Part shown: positions 6,335 to 8,286 of the stretch, piece after piece
Layout of the letters: every line of letters begins with the position of its first letter
Position numbering within the stretch: the stretch's first letter is position 1
Program-made: the position numbers and the translations under genes
NCBI GenBank assembly: GCA_009704445.1
Contig: WLED01000048.1
Coordinates: 1-8,286, forward strand
Direction: 5' to 3'
DNA length: 8,286 nt
Source: Actinomycetota bacterium
GTDB taxonomy: Bacteria; Actinomycetota; Actinomycetes; Nanopelagicales; Nanopelagicaceae
Notes under the pieces: model-generated
What the model was told of the DNA's origin: nothing
What the model saw: only the letters and a program-made list of their open reading frames with translations
The model's database searches: none

Positions 6335-6763
6335 ATCTGGCCAGGAATTGCGAAAGCTTGGATGAAGAGTCATCGATTCGACCTTTTCAATCTCTATCCA
6401 TCTCAGCTCATGTGACTCATCATTTACTTCATGTGCAACCAGATCATCAGTTGCATGAGCTATAACCGTTTCATATTTCCAATTTCCATGATCATCACAA
6501 AAAGTATGAACAGGCGTTAGAAGTTTGACATCAATGCCAGTCTCTTCCACAGCCTCCCGAAAGGCACCTTCTATGGTGCTCTCATGAGAATCTCGCGCTC
6601 CACCAGGAATTCCCCACGTGTCTCCGTTGTGCACCCAAGGCGCACGATGTTGCAAAAGAATGTGATTGTTCCGAAAAATTAGAAGTCCTGCTGCGCCATG
6701 AATTCCCCAATGCTTACTTCCACAGCTGCATTCAATCCAGCCATCACCATCGCGTGAACTCAT
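6296..6763 (-). CDS. Nudix hydrolase
   Basis: 155 aa cytoplasmic pyrophosphohydrolase of a nucleoside-diphosphate-linked compound; substrate unknown. The Nudix box is a perfect match to G-x5-E-x7-RE-U-x-EE-x-G-U, from G55 to I77, with metal-binding Glu70, Glu73 and Glu74, preceded by WGIPGG (50-55). The N-terminus CSCGSKHWG (12-20) followed by GAAGLL is a form I associate with actinobacterial Nudix proteins; two cysteines and a histidine might hold a metal, but a fourth ligand is not obvious. ATG at 6763 has no clear Shine-Dalgarno site. Its stop lies inside hmuV on the other strand (39-base tail-to-tail overlap), and its start faces the PKD-protein gene across 79 bases. A housekeeping role such as nucleotide-pool cleaning is likely; a link with haem uptake is not supported. 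Confidence 0.92.
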   Translation of the reverse strand: MSSRDGDGWIECSCGSKHWGIHGAAGLLIFRNNHILLQHRAPWVHNGDTWGIPGGARDSHESTIEGAFREAVEETGIDVKLLTPVHTFCDDHGNWKYETVIAHATDDLVAHEVNDESHELRWIEIEKVESMTLHPSFRNSWPDLKKLLDNFIGPR

Positions 6764-6829
6764 GAGCTAAGCCTGTCATAACTATCCACAGTTAGCACCG
6801 CGGGCAAAGTTCTGCGCTGATTGCACATT

Positions 6830-6835
6830 TATGGT
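6830..6835 (+). promoter_or_regulatory. -10 box TATGGT, leaderless-type promoter of the PKD-protein gene
   Basis: TATGGT fits TAnnnT and is followed by exactly seven bases and the ATG at 6843, the same geometry as TAGACT-N7-ATG at 3773-3786. It overlaps the alternative ATG at 6831, which argues for the 6843 start. No clear -35. Confidence 0.4.
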
Positions 6836-6842
6836 GACCGCC

Positions 6843-7589
6843 ATGAAGCCCTTAATAATCTGCCTATCTGTTCTTTTGCTTATTGGACAGAGTTCCTCTA
6901 CTGCCATAGCAAATGATTGTAAAGAAACCGCCTGCGTCAATGTGTATACAGAGAATAATCAAATAATCATTGAGGCACGAAAAGGGGATAAAACTGTAAA
7001 GAAAACTATTGCGCAATCTCCCAAAAAACCAGTAGTCAAGGCAAAGCCAACAAAAAAACCTCTCCCTTTCTTTCTTCTTCCAGAGCCAAAGAAATCTGTC
7101 GTAAAGAAGCCTATTAAAAAGAAACCAGTCGTAAAAAAACCATCTAAACCTAGAGTTAAGAAAACTGTTACTAAAGTCAATTTGAGCGATCGATTAACAA
7201 AGTTAGTGCCTACAGCTGGGGTTGCCTACCAACCAGAGTTTGAGCCGCTAGTACTTGTTCCTGTCTACTTTTGGTGTGATCTTCCTAAATTGTTTCAAAG
7301 CCGAGTTGAGATCATTGGTGAAGTTATTGACGTCACTTTACGGCCTTCCTATCTATGGAGTTTTGGTGATGGCTCAACGTTTTCTACGACAGAAAGTGGA
7401 GCTCCATACCCACATGGCTTGATCCATCACATCTATTCCAAGCCTGGTGTTTATGTAGTCACACTTGCCACGACTTGGAATGGCGCATATACCCACAATG
7501 CCCAACTGCGCGCGGTTACCGGCTCGGTTGTAAAGATCTCACTTGCAGAAATCACCATAGTCGCAGCTCCAACTACCTTCAAAGGATGA
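6843..7589 (+). CDS. Secreted Lys/Pro-rich protein with a PKD-like domain
   Basis: 248 aa exported protein. The ATG at 6843 is preferred over the in-frame ATG at 6831 because MKPLIICL starts a standard signal peptide (site after A21-I-A23) and a TATGGT box lies 7 bases upstream; the longer form would add MVTA. The mature part starts with a small segment carrying C26 and C31, then a highly basic low-complexity linker at about 60-112 with repeated KPVVK and KKP units, then a beta-rich C-terminal domain with W172-S-F-G-D-G-S178 and H196-I-Y-S-K-P-G-V-Y-V-V-T-L208, the hallmark of PKD folds. Such linker-plus-PKD proteins are common exported products in actinobacteria and may bind the wall, other proteins or sugars; the partner is unknown. 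The next gene starts 6 bases after the stop, so the two are probably co-transcribed. Confidence 0.85.
   Translation: MKPLIICLSVLLLIGQSSSTAIANDCKETACVNVYTENNQIIIEARKGDKTVKKTIAQSPKKPVVKAKPTKKPLPFFLLPEPKKSVVKKPIKKKPVVKKPSKPRVKKTVTKVNLSDRLTKLVPTAGVAYQPEFEPLVLVPVYFWCDLPKLFQSRVEIIGEVIDVTLRPSYLWSFGDGSTFSTTESGAPYPHGLIHHIYSKPGVYVVTLATTWNGAYTHNAQLRAVTGSVVKISLAEITIVAAPTTFKG
7581..7586 (+). promoter_or_regulatory. Shine-Dalgarno AAAGGA for the DUF4192-like gene
   Basis: AAAGGA lies in the last codons of the PKD-protein gene, 9 bases before the ATG at 7596. This supports that start and internal translation from a shared mRNA. Confidence 0.6.
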
Positions 7590-7595
7590 ATCACG

Positions 7596-8144
7596 ATGAC
7601 AACTGAAAATACCTACATAAACATCACGGCTCTACCACTTGCCACTGATTTGGAGTTTATGAATTCGGTGCAAACGTTTTCAATAGATTCAGAGAGTACC
7701 GAACTCAATCTCTTGCAACGCGAGGGAGCAACAGCTGTGATTGATTTGGCGGTGCAGTTTTCTCAATTAGGGGAGGGAAGTGATATTGAGTTGATTTCAC
7801 AGGTGATAGGTCGACTTTCCGATGTTCAGGTACGCGATTTTGCTCTGGGATCTCATGGAGAGAAAAGCTTTGATGCTTATTGGAACATGTGGCTCTATCT
7901 GCTAAAGGTTGCACCCATTGGTTTTGTTGCACCCATTGCATGTTTGTTTGCCACATTGGCATATGAGCGCGGCGAAAACGAATTAGCCTTTCGCGCCTTA
8001 GATCGTGCCAGCGTAGATGCACCGGGATATGCACTCACAGTTCTATTGCGCCGAGTCTTTGGCTCCAATTGGCCAGCACATGCTTTTGCAGCAATGCGAG
8101 TGGAACTACATCCCAAAGTAACGGCTGGGATTTTTGGGCAGTAG
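7596..8144 (+). CDS. Short DUF4192-like protein of unknown function
   Basis: 182 aa, no signal peptide or membrane helix of certain kind. The C-terminal half resembles the end of DUF4192, a family widespread in actinobacteria: V79-R80-D81 followed by a helical region with A-P-I-A-x-L-F-A (112-119), a G-E-x-x-L-A-F-R-A-L-D-R-A segment (126-138) and P-G-Y-A-L-x-V-L-L-R-R (143-153). Full DUF4192 proteins, as I recall, are some 300-400 aa with an N-terminal half starting around an 'L-L-G-F-x-P' motif; that motif is not seen here and the first 70 residues are acidic and unrecognised. So it is either a reduced member or a diverged relative. Both ends are clean (Shine-Dalgarno upstream, TAG stop) and there is no sign of a broken frame. 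It follows the PKD gene by 6 bases; why these two are paired is unknown. Confidence 0.78.
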   Translation: MTTENTYINITALPLATDLEFMNSVQTFSIDSESTELNLLQREGATAVIDLAVQFSQLGEGSDIELISQVIGRLSDVQVRDFALGSHGEKSFDAYWNMWLYLLKVAPIGFVAPIACLFATLAYERGENELAFRALDRASVDAPGYALTVLLRRVFGSNWPAHAFAAMRVELHPKVTAGIFGQ

Positions 8145-8148
8145 TGGC

Positions 8149-8154
8149 TAGAAT
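8149..8154 (+). promoter_or_regulatory. -10 box TAGAAT driving the riboswitch RNA
   Basis: TAGAAT lies 4 bases after the DUF4192-like stop and puts the transcription start at about 8160-8162, the first bases of riboswitch stem P1. The -35 is poor (CTGGGA with an 18-base spacer). The fit of predicted start with the RNA's first helix is the main support. Confidence 0.5.
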
Positions 8155-8159
8155 TGGCA

Positions 8160-8262
8160 CTGTTCACGAGTCCTACGTATTAGCCCCGGCTTAGTAGGCG
8201 GCAACCCTCCACCGCGGCGGGGTGCTCCGGGTGACGAACAGGCCAGGTAACTGGCAAGTGCG
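8160..8262 (+). promoter_or_regulatory. SAM-IV riboswitch
   Basis: The S-adenosylmethionine-sensing RNA of actinobacteria, recognised by its core GCCCCGGC...GGCAACCCTCC...GGGGTGCTCCGGGTGA. Pairings read from the sequence: P1 CTGTTC (8160-8165) with GAACAG (8236-8241), perfect; P2 CCTAC (8172-8176) with GTAGG (8194-8198); P3 ACCC (8204-8207) with GGGT (8220-8223); pseudoknot CCCGG in the P2 loop (8185-8189) with CCGGG (8227-8231). No P4 helix fits between P3 and P1, which separates SAM-IV from SAM-I. Downstream of P1 is hairpin P5, GCCAG-GTAA-CTGGC (8242-8255), with a GNRA loop, and TGCG (8259-8262) can pair with CGCG (8213-8216) in the P3 loop as the second pseudoknot. That last pairing ends two bases before the Shine-Dalgarno sequence, so SAM binding probably blocks translation start; no terminator hairpin is seen. 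Confidence 0.92.
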
Positions 8263-8279
8263 TGAAGGAAGATTTTCCA

Positions 8280-8286
8280 ATGACAA
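8280..8286 (+). CDS. Start of a SAM-riboswitch-controlled gene, cut by the window end
   Basis: ATG at 8280 preceded by GAAGGAAG (8264-8271), a good Shine-Dalgarno sequence 8 bases upstream, directly after the riboswitch. Only Met-Thr and one base are visible. SAM-IV elements usually precede methionine, homocysteine or SAM synthesis or uptake genes (for example O-acetylhomoserine sulfhydrylase), so such a product is likely, but its identity cannot be read here. Confidence 0.65.

Noticed and set aside
6782..6790. CTATCCACA, one mismatch from a DnaA box
   Set aside because: A single site in a 79-base gap between ordinary genes; no cluster, no AT-rich unwinding region and no origin genes nearby.
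6959..7180. Minus-strand open frame rich in Phe and Gly opposite the basic linker
   Set aside because: It is the mirror of AAA/AAG-rich linker codons; composition alone explains it.

Overview
The window looks like chromosomal DNA of a low-GC actinobacterium, most like the small-genome freshwater Nanopelagicales (acI) lineage. Actinobacterial signs are a SAM-IV-type riboswitch, a DUF4192-like protein, a HmuT of the actinobacterial type, a secreted lysine/proline-rich protein with a PKD fold, TAGAAT or TAnnnT -10 boxes and several apparently leaderless starts. Base composition well below 50% GC, very tight packing (no gap above 100 bases except the riboswitch leader) and overlapping genes suggest a streamlined genome. 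The lineage call is inference; phylum level is firmer.

Left part (1-2524, plus strand): the C-terminal bulk of a DinG/XPD-like iron-sulfur DNA helicase, whose start lies before the window, followed 4 bases later by a TetR-family regulator.

Centre (2537-6334): a divergent locus for haem uptake. Rightward runs hmuT-hmuU-hmuV (haem-binding lipoprotein, FecCD-type permease, ATPase), both junctions being 4-base GTGA overlaps. Leftward run two small secreted proteins that are paralogues of each other: both share a C-x11-C ... D-C-x4-C ... R-x-D-H pattern and a GLY motif. They sit where corynebacteria place HtaA-type haem-capture proteins, but no HtaA domain is seen. The two arms face each other across an 85-base control region with a leaderless-type promoter for each arm and a weak DtxR/IdeR-like site. 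The suggested pathway is capture or relay of haem by the secreted proteins, binding by HmuT (candidate ligands His90 and Tyr190), and import by HmuUV. This is the most interesting part of the window.

Right part (6296-8286): a Nudix hydrolase on the minus strand whose end overlaps hmuV by 39 bases; a divergent secreted PKD-domain protein; a short DUF4192-like protein probably in the same transcript; then a promoter and a SAM-IV riboswitch in front of a gene that begins 7 bases before the window ends, presumably for methionine or SAM metabolism.

No tRNA, rRNA, CRISPR array, insertion sequence or convincing intrinsic terminator was seen.
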